This document shows, one piece after another, positions 42,992 to 51,917 of a DNA stretch of 64,000 nucleotides. Both the position numbers and the translations under genes were made by a program. Origin of the DNA: Chloroflexota bacterium (GTDB lineage: Bacteria > Chloroflexota > Anaerolineae > JAAEKA01). The notes beneath the pieces were generated by a model that ran no database searches, was not told where the DNA came from, and was given only the letters and a program-made list of their open reading frames with translations. Each line of letters begins with the position of its first letter. The stretch's first letter is position 1. Where the stretch lies: contig JAYELL010000038.1 in the NCBI GenBank assembly GCA_034717495.1, positions 1 to 64,000 of the forward strand. The letters run 5' to 3'.

Positions 42992-45877
42992 TCATGCCAG
43001 TTCCACCCGCACTGCGCAGACCTTGAATTCGGGAATCTTGGCCTGGGGATCGATGACCGGGTTGGTCAGGAAATTTGCCGCCGACTCTGCAAAATGAAAC
43101 GTTGCAAAGATCAGTCCTGGCTCGACCCGATCAGTTACCTGGGCTTTGGCAACTATCTCGCCTCGACGGGAGGCAACCTTCATTAAGTCACCATTGCCGA
43201 TCCGGGCATGGGCCGCATCCCTGGGATGGATCTCTACCAGGGCTTCGGGATACATAGCTTCCAGACCTCTGGCTCGATGGGTCATTTCTCCACCGTGCCA
43301 GTGATAGAGCACCCGTCCCGTTGTGAGCATGAGCGGGTACGCTTCGTCGGGAAGCTCGGCCGGTGGCAGATGGTCGGCTGCGGCAAAGTATCCCAGGCCC
43401 CGGCTGAAGGTACCGACGTGCAGGATGGGGGTCCCGGGATGGCGCCGGTCAAAGATAGGCCAGTGCAACTGTTCTCCCCCTTCCAGCCGGGCGTAGGTCA
43501 CACCGGCATAGATGGGAGTGAGGTGATTGATTTCATCCATAGCATCGGCCGGACCTGCATATTCCCAGTCCGCCCACAGGGCATCCGGATCGGGTTCGAC
43601 GGCGCCCATGGCAAGCATTCTTTTGGCAAGCTGGGTGATGATCCATGAGTCGGTCTGGGCTTCGCCCGGCGGCGAGATTGCCCGTCGAACGCGCTGAATG
43701 CGACGCTCGGTATTGGTGAAGGTTCCTTCCTTCTCGGCAAAGCTGGCCGCAGGCAATATGACGTCGGCGAATTGCCCCGTCTCCGTGAAGAAAAGGTCCT
43801 GCACGACGATGAACTCGGTCTTCTGGAGGGTATGGCGCACGTGATTCAGGTCGGGATCGCTGACCATGGGATTCTCGCCGATCACGTAGAGGCAGCGAAC
43901 CTTACCCTGCTCGGCAGCGTCCAACATCTCGGTGACGGTCAATCCGACCTTATCGTCCAGCGGCACGCCCCATGCCTGTTCAAATTTCTCCCGCACGGCT
44001 GGATCAGTCACTTTTTGATAACCAGCATGGACATTGGGCAGGCCGCCCATGTCGCAGGCACCCTGCACGTTGTTCTGGCCGCGCAAGGGGTTTACCCCGC
44101 TACCGGGCTTTCCCATGTTTCCCAACAACATCTGCAGGTTGGCGCAGCTCATAACGTTGGCTACACCCACCGTATGTTGGGTGATTCCCATGGCGTAGAG
44201 CAGTGCGCCGGGGCGATTCTCCGCCATCATGCGGGCGGCCAACTCGATGTCGGCCGCGGCTACGCCGGTGATCTCACTTGCCACTTCCGGCGAATATCTG
44301 TCGACAACCGCCTTCAGATCATCGAAGTTCTCGGTGCGGGTTTCGATGAATTCGTTGTCCTGCCAGCCTTCTCGCAGGATGACGTGCATCAACCCGTTGA
44401 GCAAGGCGATGTCGGTACCTGGTTTGTTGCGGAGGTGGAGGTCAGCATAGTTGGTGATGTCGATTCGTCGCGGGTCGGCGACGATCAGTCTGGCGCCACG
44501 GTGTCGCTGCGCGCGCCGGATCTTGCCACCGATCACCGGGTGGTTCTCCGTGGTGTTGCTGCCGATGATAAAAATGCACTGGCTATCCTCGACAATATCC
44601 TGAATGGAGTTCGTCATGGCGCCACTGCCAAAACTTGTCACCAGACCGGTGACGGTGGCGCTGTGTCAGAGACGGGCGCAGTGATCGATGCTGTTGGTTG
44701 CCAACATCTGCCGGGTGAATTTTGCGAACAGGAAATTCTCCTCGCTGGTGCATTTGGCGGAGGCCAACACTGCAAAGGCATCACCACCGTAGTCCTTTTT
44801 CTCCTGTACGAACTTCTGTGCCACCACCGCCAGTGCGGTGTCCCAATCGGTCTCGACGAGGGTCTCTGGCGGCGCGACGTCAACAGGCTGTTGCGATGGG
44901 CTGGTTTGTTCGTCGCTGCCATTTCTGCGCGTTCTGTTCCTTCCCCGCCGCAGTGTCAGAAGGTCACCGGCGATCCGCCACTCGCCGGCATCGATCTTCT
45001 CCTGTATGCCGCTGAGCCATTTCGCCCGTACCAGGGGGCGCTTCAACCGGTCCTCATGGTGGACATAATCGAAGCCGTAACGGCCCTTCACGCAAAGAGC
45101 CATTCCGTTGACCGGAGCGGCCTGGCTGCTGGTCACCCGAACAATCTGGTTGTTACGCACATTGAGGTCGAAGTTGCAGCCGACGCCACAGTAGGAGCAG
45201 GTGGTTCGAACCTTGGTCACCTGATTTGATCGGCCGGTGCCCAGGCTCATCTTGTCGGTCAGGGCGCCGACCGGACAGAATGCCACACATTGACCGCAGC
45301 TCTCACAGTTGGCATCCAGGAGGAACTGATCGGCGCCCGCCACCAGTTTTGTCTGAAAGCCCCGGTAAGCAAAGCTCAAGACATCCCGGTTTTGGATTTC
45401 GCTGCAGGCCCGGATACAGCGGCCGCAGAGAATGCACTTATTCAGGTCGATAGCGATAAAGGGATTTGGGTCCGGGTCGATGGGATAGTCGTGGGCGTCC
45501 CCGTACTTAGTTGGCCACGCCACACTGTAGTCGTAGACAAGATCCTGCAACTCGCAGTCACCGGCCACCTCACAGGTCATACATTCGTTGGGATGGTCGC
45601 TGAGCAGCATTTCGAGCACGAATTTGCGCGTTTCGATGGCCTCGGGGCTCATGGTGTCCACCACCATGCCCTCCATGGCAGGCGCCGTGCAGGCTGTCTG
45701 TAGCACCCGCGCCCCCTTCACCGACACCACACACATCCGGCACGCGCCGACATTGACGAGGTCGGGATGATGGCAGAGCGTTGGAATGTCGATACCGGCC
45801 AGGCAGGCAGCCTGGAGGATTGTGCTACCATCCGGGGTTGTTACATTTCTTTCGTTGATGATAAGGTTGACCGACAT
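42992..45877 (-). CDS. fdhA: Selenocysteine-containing NAD-dependent formate dehydrogenase, catalytic subunit
   Basis: One 962-codon gene read through an in-frame UGA at 44668-44666. N-terminal NuoG-like part: [2Fe-2S] (CHHPDLVNVGACRMC), HPNECMTCEVAGDC and two ferredoxin motifs (CILCGRCIRACSE, CESCGQCVAFCPVGAL). The molybdopterin part starts CSYCGVGCNFDLNVRN. The UGA lies between DHCARL and HSATVTGLVTSFGSGAMTN, exactly at the catalytic Cys/Sec of formate dehydrogenases (residue 404). Downstream sequence continues in the same frame with ILVIGSNTTENHP-like SQCIFIIGSNTTENHP and ends in the MopB C-terminal domain. A SECIS-like hairpin follows the UGA. An approximately 45-residue polar insertion (GRNRTRRNGSDEQTSPSQQ) precedes the Sec region. 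Likely oxidises formate or reduces CO2 using a Mo/W cofactor, with NuoF/NuoE-like partners. Confidence 0.9.
44637..44668 (-). promoter_or_regulatory. SECIS-like element: Sec UGA codon plus hairpin
   Basis: The UGA (44668-44666) is followed by 12 bases and then a perfect 6-bp stem GTCACC/GGTGAC with loop GGTCT. The loop begins 18 bases after the UGA, as does GGUC in the E. coli fdhF SECIS element. This supports SelB-dependent selenocysteine insertion. Confidence 0.85.
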
Positions 45878-45945
45878 AGGCTTATCCTAACATACCAGGG
45901 TAGTCGCCGTGGCGACAGCGAGTCGTCGATTCACCGATAACCGTC

Positions 45946-47799
45946 TCAGCGGGGCGAAGTGATCAGGACGGCATCGAAATTGCAGACTTCGGCACAGAGA
46001 CCGCAGCGTTCGCACAGGTCAGGATCGATGACGTGAGGCTCCTTTTTATTGCCGGTAATGGCGTTGCTGGCACAGTTGCGCGCGCAAACCATGCAGCCAG
46101 TGCAGAGTTCAGCCACGATGGTGAAGTTGATCAGGGCGGTGCACTTGCCGGCCGGGCAGCGCCGGTCCTCGATATGGGCCCGGTACTCAGCTTCGAAGTG
46201 CTGGAGTGTTGAGATCACCGGTTGGGGTGCCAATTGGCCCAGGGCACAGAGAGAACCTCGCTGCATGCCTTCGGCCAGCCAGCGGATTTCCTCCAGATCG
46301 GATTGCTTTCCTTCACCTTCGGTGATGCGCTCGAGTATCTCCAGCATACGGATGCTGCCGATACGGCATGGTGGACATTTCCCGCAGCTCTCGTCGCAGG
46401 TGAAACGCATGAAGAACTTGGCGAACTCGACCATGCAGGTCGTCTCGTCGGCGATGACCATGCCGCCCGAACCCATGACCGCACCGGCTTTTTGCAGCGA
46501 GTCGAAATCCACCGGGATGTCGAGATAGGCTTCGGGCAGGCATCCACCCAGGGGCCCACCCGTCTGGATCGCCTTGAATTGCCTGTTGTTGGGAATGCCG
46601 CCCCCCACATCGTAGATGATCTCCCGCAGGGTAATGCCCATGGGTACTTCGATCAACCCAGTGCGGTTGACCATCCCGGTCAGCGCGAAGACAGCGGTGC
46701 CTGGACTGCTCTCCGTGCCCAGACTCTTGAACCACTCGGCGCCATTCATGATCACCCGTGGCACATAGGCATAGGTCTTGACATTGTTGACATTGCTGGG
46801 TTGATCCCAGAGGCCGGCGACCGCAGGGTAAGGAGGCCGTGGGCGCGGTTGGCCCCGCTCTCCTTCGATCGATGCCATCAGCGCGGTCTCCTCGCCACAG
46901 ACGAAGGCGCCGGCACCCTCCTTGATGATGATATCGTAGGAAAAGCCCGAGCCCAGGATATCCTCACCCAGGAGACCGTGCTGCCGAGCCTGGTCCAAGG
47001 CAATCCCGAGCCGCTGGATGGCAAGGGGATACTCGGCGCGGCAATAGAGATAGCCGCTTTGGGCGCCGATCGCGTAGCCTGCGATGATCATACCCTCGAT
47101 CACAGAGTGAGGATCGCCTTCCAGGACGGATCGATCCATGAAAGCGCCGGGGTCACCCTCGTCGGCGTTGCAGATCACATATTTTGGCCAGTCTTGCGTC
47201 TTGCGGGCGAAGCCCCATTTGACCCCGGCCGGAAAGCCGGCGCCGCCGCGCCCGCGTAACCTGGCCGCGGTGACTTCATCGATCACCTGCTCAGGCGTCA
47301 TTTCGGACAAAACCTTGTCCAGCGCTGCATAGCCATCCCGCGCCAGATAGTGGTCGATGTTTTCCGGATCAATGACTCCGCAGTTGCCAAGTAGAATGCG
47401 CTGTTGTTTGCGGTAGAACCCGATCTCGTGCCACTTTTCGATCCTATCCGCGCTGCCAGGATCCTTGTAGAGGAGCTTTTCCACCGGCTCTCCACCCACG
47501 AGGTGACTTTCGACAATGCTCTTCACCTGCCGCGGACTGACCCGGGTGTAAAAGGTCTCATCCGGGTAGACGACCATGATTGGTCCCTGTTCACAAAAAC
47601 CAAAACACCCTGTTCGCCGGACCTCGATCTCTTCATCGAGGCCCTGGCTTTTCAATTCTTCGACCAATGCGTCACCAACTTCGGGGCTGGCTGACGAGGT
47701 GCAGCCCGTGCCCATGCAAATAGCGATCCAGCGGTGGTCGGGATCGGTATTTGCTGACAATCGGTTTTTTGATAGTTTTAGGGTATCGAGTATGGCCAT
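45946..47799 (-). CDS. NuoF/HndC-like NADH-binding subunit of formate dehydrogenase
   Basis: This 617-residue protein has, in order: an N-terminal thioredoxin-like [2Fe-2S] domain (CMGTGCTSSAS and CFGFCEQGP), the FMN/NADH-binding region LRGRGGAGFPAGVKWGFA and NADEGDPGAFMDRSVLEGD, an SLBB domain, the [4Fe-4S] motif CDESCGKCPPCRIGS and a C-terminal 2x[4Fe-4S] ferredoxin (CTGCMVCARNC, CERCGLCAEVC). This long form is found in NAD(P)-reducing hydrogenases and formate dehydrogenases, not in complex I. It joins NAD+ reduction to the Fe-S chain of the catalytic subunit. It lies 68 bp from fdhA and 19 bp from the NuoE-like gene. Confidence 0.9.
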   Translation of the reverse strand: MAILDTLKLSKNRLSANTDPDHRWIAICMGTGCTSSASPEVGDALVEELKSQGLDEEIEVRRTGCFGFCEQGPIMVVYPDETFYTRVSPRQVKSIVESHLVGGEPVEKLLYKDPGSADRIEKWHEIGFYRKQQRILLGNCGVIDPENIDHYLARDGYAALDKVLSEMTPEQVIDEVTAARLRGRGGAGFPAGVKWGFARKTQDWPKYVICNADEGDPGAFMDRSVLEGDPHSVIEGMIIAGYAIGAQSGYLYCRAEYPLAIQRLGIALDQARQHGLLGEDILGSGFSYDIIIKEGAGAFVCGEETALMASIEGERGQPRPRPPYPAVAGLWDQPSNVNNVKTYAYVPRVIMNGAEWFKSLGTESSPGTAVFALTGMVNRTGLIEVPMGITLREIIYDVGGGIPNNRQFKAIQTGGPLGGCLPEAYLDIPVDFDSLQKAGAVMGSGGMVIADETTCMVEFAKFFMRFTCDESCGKCPPCRIGSIRMLEILERITEGEGKQSDLEEIRWLAEGMQRGSLCALGQLAPQPVISTLQHFEAEYRAHIEDRRCPAGKCTALINFTIVAELCTGCMVCARNCASNAITGNKKEPHVIDPDLCERCGLCAEVCNFDAVLITSPR

Positions 47800-47818
47800 A
47801 GTGGCAGCCCATTCCTTC

Positions 47819-48343
47819 CTATTGGTGATCGTCCTGAGCTGCGGCGATCTGTTTCTTGACCCGCCGGACCAGCATTTCGGGTCGCATGCGTCCCATCACC
47901 TGTTCGTTCAATACCGTAACCGGCGCCAACGCACAGGATCCGAGACAGTAGACAATCTCTACCGTTAACTCACCGTCGTCGGTAGTCTCTCCTGCAGCAA
48001 CCTCCATGCCATCCTCCAAGGCTGTTAGTAGCATCGGCGTTCCTTTTACATGGCAGGCGGTGCCGTCACAGATTTTGAGGATGTGGCGTCCACGCCGTTC
48101 CAGGTAGAACTGGGCGTAGAAGGTGGTAACACCAAAGACCTTGCTTATTGAAAGGTCCAACGTATCTGCGATCGATGCCAGGACTTCAGGTGGAAGATAT
48201 CCGTAGACTTCCTGGGCGGCCTGAAGGATCGGTATCAGGGTGCCTGGTTGAGTTCTGTACTTTTCAAAGATGGGTTCCATCAATGTGAGATCAACGCTTT
48301 CCACGATTTTAGCAGCCTCAGGAGTGCTGTCGACTGTGCTCAT
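47819..48343 (-). CDS. NuoE-like [2Fe-2S] subunit of formate dehydrogenase
   Basis: This 174-residue protein of the 24-kDa subunit family has LIPILQAAQEVYGYLPPEV and the four [2Fe-2S] ligands in CDGTACH and CLGSCALAP, with FGVTTFYAQFYLER between. It partners the NuoF-like subunit. ATG at 48343 follows GGAG 8 bases upstream; an upstream in-frame extension is rejected because it lies in the regulatory gap. It is the first gene of the formate dehydrogenase operon. Confidence 0.9.
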   Translation of the reverse strand: MSTVDSTPEAAKIVESVDLTLMEPIFEKYRTQPGTLIPILQAAQEVYGYLPPEVLASIADTLDLSISKVFGVTTFYAQFYLERRGRHILKICDGTACHVKGTPMLLTALEDGMEVAAGETTDDGELTVEIVYCLGSCALAPVTVLNEQVMGRMRPEMLVRRVKKQIAAAQDDHQ

Positions 48344-48445
48344 TTTGCACTCTCCGCATGGTAAATAGAAGGATAATGATATCGGAACTATCCCCAGGAC
48401 GCGGGGATTCATTTGACAGCGTAACACCTTTTTCAGGTCCTAACA

Positions 48446-48459
48446 ATGACCCACGTCAT
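48446..48459. promoter_or_regulatory. Palindrome between divergent genes
   Basis: ATGAC-N4-GTCAT lies 103 bp upstream of the NuoE-like start and 83 bp before the opposite promoter's -10. Arms and 4-bp spacer resemble sites of CRP/FNR-type regulators, but the bases differ from the FNR consensus TTGAT-N4-ATCAA. No clear -10/-35 pair for the minus-strand operon was found. Confidence 0.3.
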
Positions 48460-48528
48460 ATTTAGAGCACGAAAACGGACCAATTTTCGGGATTCGCCAC
48501 AAGTTGCGGGTTGCTTTGATACGAGGGT

Positions 48529-48557
48529 TTGGCGATTATTCTCAGGTCTGTTACAAT
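48529..48557 (+). promoter_or_regulatory. Promoter for the small membrane protein genes
   Basis: TTGGCG (48529-48534) and TACAAT (48552-48557) are spaced by 17 bp, about 40 bp upstream of the start codon at 48598. Confidence 0.6.
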
Positions 48558-48597
48558 TTAGTTTGTTGTTCGGTACTCCTTCGGCAAGAGGCAAGCC

Positions 48598-48954
48598 ATG
48601 TTACTGCCAACCGTAGCAGACATCGCTCTGTTGATATTGATTATTCACGGCCTTATCTTACTCGCCGTGCCTATAGTGCTTTTCTATTTTCTGGCCCGCG
48701 GCATGATCGTGGTCAACCAGAAGACGAGGGAAGTCATACCATTGGTGCAGGATTATTCCCGCCAAATGGCCGATTCTGCCGATAACATAAGTGAAAAGAT
48801 CACCAGCCCAATCATCAAGGTTGACCAGACGGTTTCCCGGTTTCGCGGCAGTTTGGATCGGGCGGCTGAGCCCTTGAGAGGGAACAAGGAGGAGGAAGCC
48901 ATGGCGGAGAGCAATCTGGGCCAGGCGGAGCCTTCCACAAGCGAGGTAAGTTAA
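48598..48954 (+). CDS. Small membrane protein with cytoplasmic tail
   Basis: This 118-residue protein has one long hydrophobic N-terminal segment (about 5-38) and a polar helical tail (DYSRQMADSADNISEKITSP, then a Glu-rich end). A role is not known; the tail resembles DUF948/YtxH-type stress-envelope proteins in composition. It is followed by a second small membrane gene after two bases, so they form a pair divergent from the formate dehydrogenase operon. Confidence 0.7.
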   Translation: MLLPTVADIALLILIIHGLILLAVPIVLFYFLARGMIVVNQKTREVIPLVQDYSRQMADSADNISEKITSPIIKVDQTVSRFRGSLDRAAEPLRGNKEEEAMAESNLGQAEPSTSEVS

Positions 48955-48956
48955 GC

Positions 48957-49187
48957 ATGACAATCCAGCAGACTCAAGCTGATGACAACGATAGCATGAT
49001 CAAGGGTATCCTGATAGGTGCACTTGCGGGCGCTGCACTTGGGGCAGCGGTCGGGTGGGCCTATTCCAGCGCTATGGGCGAGGCCGAGGAGCAGAGTCTT
49101 GCTCTGAATCCAGGTGATTACTTCAAGCTGGGCATTGCCTTGCTCACGGTAGCGCGTCAGGTTGGCGATGTGACCCGGCGGGTTTGA
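48957..49187 (+). CDS. YtxH-like small membrane protein
   Basis: This 76-residue protein has a glycine/alanine-rich membrane segment (IKGILIGALAGAALGAAVGW), typical of YtxH-like or glycine-zipper proteins, then a short amphipathic region LGIALLTVARQVGDVTRRV. It begins two bases after the preceding stop. Function unknown. Confidence 0.65.
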   Translation: MTIQQTQADDNDSMIKGILIGALAGAALGAAVGWAYSSAMGEAEEQSLALNPGDYFKLGIALLTVARQVGDVTRRV

Positions 49188-49306
49188 GAATCGCAAGCGG
49201 GCTATGGTTCAGGGCAGGATCGAGAACAGTGGACGTGAACCTGGCCCTAACTCGGCATTCAGGCAATCAATACTCTTGTAGACACTCATCATAGAGGAGA
49301 CCTCCT

Positions 49307-50668
49307 GTGAGCAATGAAGCCAAAGTAGACCACCTCGTCGCAGTTGTCGGCGCGGGACCTGCAGGTATCTATGCCGCCAAGGAGCTAAGCGACCAGGGGG
49401 TGCACGTGGCCCTCATAAATCGTGACATCAAACCTGGGGGATTGGCGGAATATGGCATCTATCCCAGCAAGGTTAAGATGAAGCAGGCATTGCGCAAGCA
49501 CTTCTGGGAGATCCTGAAATCTCCACTGATCCGCTATTACGGCAATGTGGCCGTTGGCCTGAATGGGGATCTGGGGCTGGATGATCTGCGGGCGATGGGA
49601 TTCCAGGCAATTCTTGTGACCGTCGGCGCCCAGGGAACCAAATGGCTCGGCCTGCCGGGGGAAGATCTTTCGGGTGTCTTCCATGCCAAGACTCTAGTTT
49701 ATCACTACAATAGTTTGCCACCCTATAGCCAGCAAGAGTTTGACATCGGAGAGCGTGCGGCCCTGATCGGGGTTGGCAACGTGATGGTTGATATCGCCCG
49801 CTGGTTGATTCGGGAAAGAAAGATCGAAAGGGTGACAGCCGTGGCTCGACGGGGGCCGGTCGAGGTGAAATTCACTAGAAAGGAATTCCAGACCATTATC
49901 CAGAACATGGATATGGACGCGTTCGACCAGGAGATCAAGCGTGTATCGGATCGAATGCTGGCCGTTGGACAGGACCCGGAGGAGGCCAGGGCAGAGATCC
50001 TCAAGGCGCTTCCCAGGAGTGCCGAACCGGTATCGAATAGCGAATTCTATCTTCAATTCATGAGCTCGCCAATTCGCATCATCGGGGATGATCAGGGACA
50101 GGTCATCGGCCTGGAGATGCAGGACACGGAACTGATTCTGCGCGGTGATCGGACTTCGGCGCGAGGATTGGAGTCGTCCCGCACTCTCGATGTGGATACG
50201 GTGATCTTTTGCATCGGCGATCGGGTGGATGCGGAACTGGGCCTGCCTGTGGAGTGGAATGAGTACGTAAAAAACCCTGATCCTCGTTTCCCCGTGAACG
50301 GTATTTCCTACGAGGCGTTCAACCCGTTGACCGGCCAAACAATCGAGGACGTCTTTCTGGCGGGCTGGGCCCGGGAAGCCAGCAGTGGTCTGGTGGGCAC
50401 CGCCCGCAAGGATGGAACGGCCGGCGCGCAGGCGGTTCTGCGATACCTTGAGACCCTGGACGGGGTCGAGATGACCGATATCGAGGCATTCAAGGAAGCC
50501 ATGGACCGGCTGGACAAACCGGTGGTTTCAGTGGAGAAGTACAATCGTCTTCAGTGGTACGAGTGGGCCATGGCCGATCGGCAGGGGGACGCGGATTTCA
50601 AATTCTCCTCCAACGAGGAAATGCTGGAAGTCATGAAACTGACGCTGGAAAGAGAGCCGGTTGCTTGA
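49307..50668 (+). CDS. Ferredoxin-NADP reductase-like FAD oxidoreductase (FprA/adrenodoxin reductase type)
   Basis: This 453-residue flavoprotein has the FAD-binding VAVVGAGPAGIYAAKELSDQ at the N-terminus and RDIKPGGLAEYGIYPSKVKM, then a second dinucleotide region ALIGVGNVMVDIARWL with AVARRGPVEVKFTRKEF, and closes with VFLAGWAREASSGLVGTARKDG. This arrangement fits adrenodoxin/FprA-type reductases, which move electrons between NADPH and ferredoxin. It starts with GTG and has GGAG at about eight bases. Near the Fe-S rich formate dehydrogenase operon it may connect ferredoxin and NADP pools (inference). Confidence 0.8.
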   Translation: MSNEAKVDHLVAVVGAGPAGIYAAKELSDQGVHVALINRDIKPGGLAEYGIYPSKVKMKQALRKHFWEILKSPLIRYYGNVAVGLNGDLGLDDLRAMGFQAILVTVGAQGTKWLGLPGEDLSGVFHAKTLVYHYNSLPPYSQQEFDIGERAALIGVGNVMVDIARWLIRERKIERVTAVARRGPVEVKFTRKEFQTIIQNMDMDAFDQEIKRVSDRMLAVGQDPEEARAEILKALPRSAEPVSNSEFYLQFMSSPIRIIGDDQGQVIGLEMQDTELILRGDRTSARGLESSRTLDVDTVIFCIGDRVDAELGLPVEWNEYVKNPDPRFPVNGISYEAFNPLTGQTIEDVFLAGWAREASSGLVGTARKDGTAGAQAVLRYLETLDGVEMTDIEAFKEAMDRLDKPVVSVEKYNRLQWYEWAMADRQGDADFKFSSNEEMLEVMKLTLEREPVA

Positions 50669-50826
50669 CCGGTTGTCTGAGATGGTTATCGGGGGCAGCA
50701 GGGGCTCTGCCGTAACTGGGCCGGTGGTACAGTGTTAATGACTGAGAGCACTGACATCGCTGTTGTCGGGTACTCTCGAATTGAAAATCAATCAAAGCGA
50801 AGAAATCTCAACCTAAGGAGAGAGGT

Positions 50827-51642
50827 ATGGCACGGGAAGGTGAATTGAAGGGATGCTGGGCGTTGATTCTTGGCGCCTCAAGTGGTTTCGGGCGGGCGAC
50901 CGCGCTGGAACTGGCCAGTCGGGGTATGAACATTTTCGGCGTTCACCTGGACCTCAAAGCTACTCTGCCAATGGCAGACCAGGTCGTGGCGGATATTGAG
51001 GAGATGGGGCAGCAAGCCCTCTTCTTCAATTCCAACGCCGCAGATGCCCGCAAGCGCAGCCGGGTGCTGGATAAGATCCAAGCGACACTGGAGGCTAACG
51101 GTGGGCCTCAGACAATCCATTTGCTTATGCACTCGCTGGCTTTTGGCACTCTACTTCCCTTTATTGCCGACTCATCCGATGGAGCGATTTCAGAAGCGCA
51201 GATGGACATGACTTTGAACGTGATGGCTCATAGCCTGGTTTTCTGGACCCAGGATCTGGTTCGCCGGGGACTGATGGATCGTGGTAGTCGGGTTTTTTCG
51301 ATGACCAGCGCCGGTTCGCACAGGGTGTTTCGAGATTACGGCGCTGTTTCCGCGGCCAAGGCTGCCCTGGAGTCACATACGCGGCAGCTGGCCGTGGAAT
51401 TGGGACCAAAGGGAATCCTGGTTAACTGCATCAACGCCGGGGTTACCGATACCGCCGCCCTGCGCAGGATCCCCAGCCACAAGCGTATGCTGGAGTTGGC
51501 ACTCGAGTTCAACCCTGGTGGGCGGATGACCACGGAGCAGGATGTGGCTGACACGATTGCCTCTCTTGCCGATCCGCGGATAGAGTGGATAAGTGGCTCT
51601 GTGATTTTTGTCGACGGCGGTGAGGATATTTCGAGCGGATGA
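50827..51642 (+). CDS. SDR enoyl-ACP-reductase-like oxidoreductase (FabL/FabI type)
   Basis: This 271-residue short-chain dehydrogenase has ALILGASSGFGRATALELAS near the N-terminus, LLMHSLAFGTLLPF (where FabI-like enzymes have HS(I/L)A) and the tyrosine-lysine pair in RDYGAVSAAKAALES. Six residues separate Tyr and Lys (YX6K), the spacing of enoyl-ACP reductases, not the YX3K of classic SDRs. It ends SVIFVDGGEDI. A fatty-acid elongation role is likely. A strong aaggagagagg ribosome site precedes the ATG. Confidence 0.75.
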   Translation: MAREGELKGCWALILGASSGFGRATALELASRGMNIFGVHLDLKATLPMADQVVADIEEMGQQALFFNSNAADARKRSRVLDKIQATLEANGGPQTIHLLMHSLAFGTLLPFIADSSDGAISEAQMDMTLNVMAHSLVFWTQDLVRRGLMDRGSRVFSMTSAGSHRVFRDYGAVSAAKAALESHTRQLAVELGPKGILVNCINAGVTDTAALRRIPSHKRMLELALEFNPGGRMTTEQDVADTIASLADPRIEWISGSVIFVDGGEDISSG

Positions 51643-51700
51643 CGGGGAGGACACGGGGACGCGGTGGCAGGGCGACGGGGGGACAGGGCGACGCGGTGAC
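51641..51700. repeat. G-rich low-complexity repeat (gcgac/gggg units)
   Basis: Imperfect repeats of acggggacgcgg and gggcgacg follow the SDR stop. The rest of this 275-bp gap also has a short duplicated string (gcgaagtcg at 51846 and 51870) and a weak GTCAAT-type element near 51768. No gene is seen. Confidence 0.5.
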
Positions 51701-51917
51701 CTTACCCCATGGTACGCCAATCTGGCTGGAGCGTCGTCGGTTGATTCCAAAGGGACGCTTGGCTAATTGTCAAATGAAAATGGCAGAGGACAATTGCCAA
51801 GGTGGCCTCCACAGGGCAGTTCAACCAGCAAAAAACCTGCGGTGGGCGAAGTCGAGCCTCTTGCAGTGAGCGAAGTCGGACTTGTTGTCGATACTGATTC
51901 CGTAAGCGCCTAAGGAT

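Noticed and set aside
44637-44668. Frameshift or nonsense mutation as explanation of the split fdhA
   Set aside because: The frame is unchanged on both sides, only one UGA occurs, it falls on the catalytic residue and a SECIS-like hairpin follows. Selenocysteine is the simpler reading.
43772-45229. A 485-codon open frame on the plus strand
   Set aside because: It is fully antisense to fdhA, whose Fe-S and molybdopterin motifs are unmistakable. The mirror frame is open because of codon bias and contains no domain or ribosome site.
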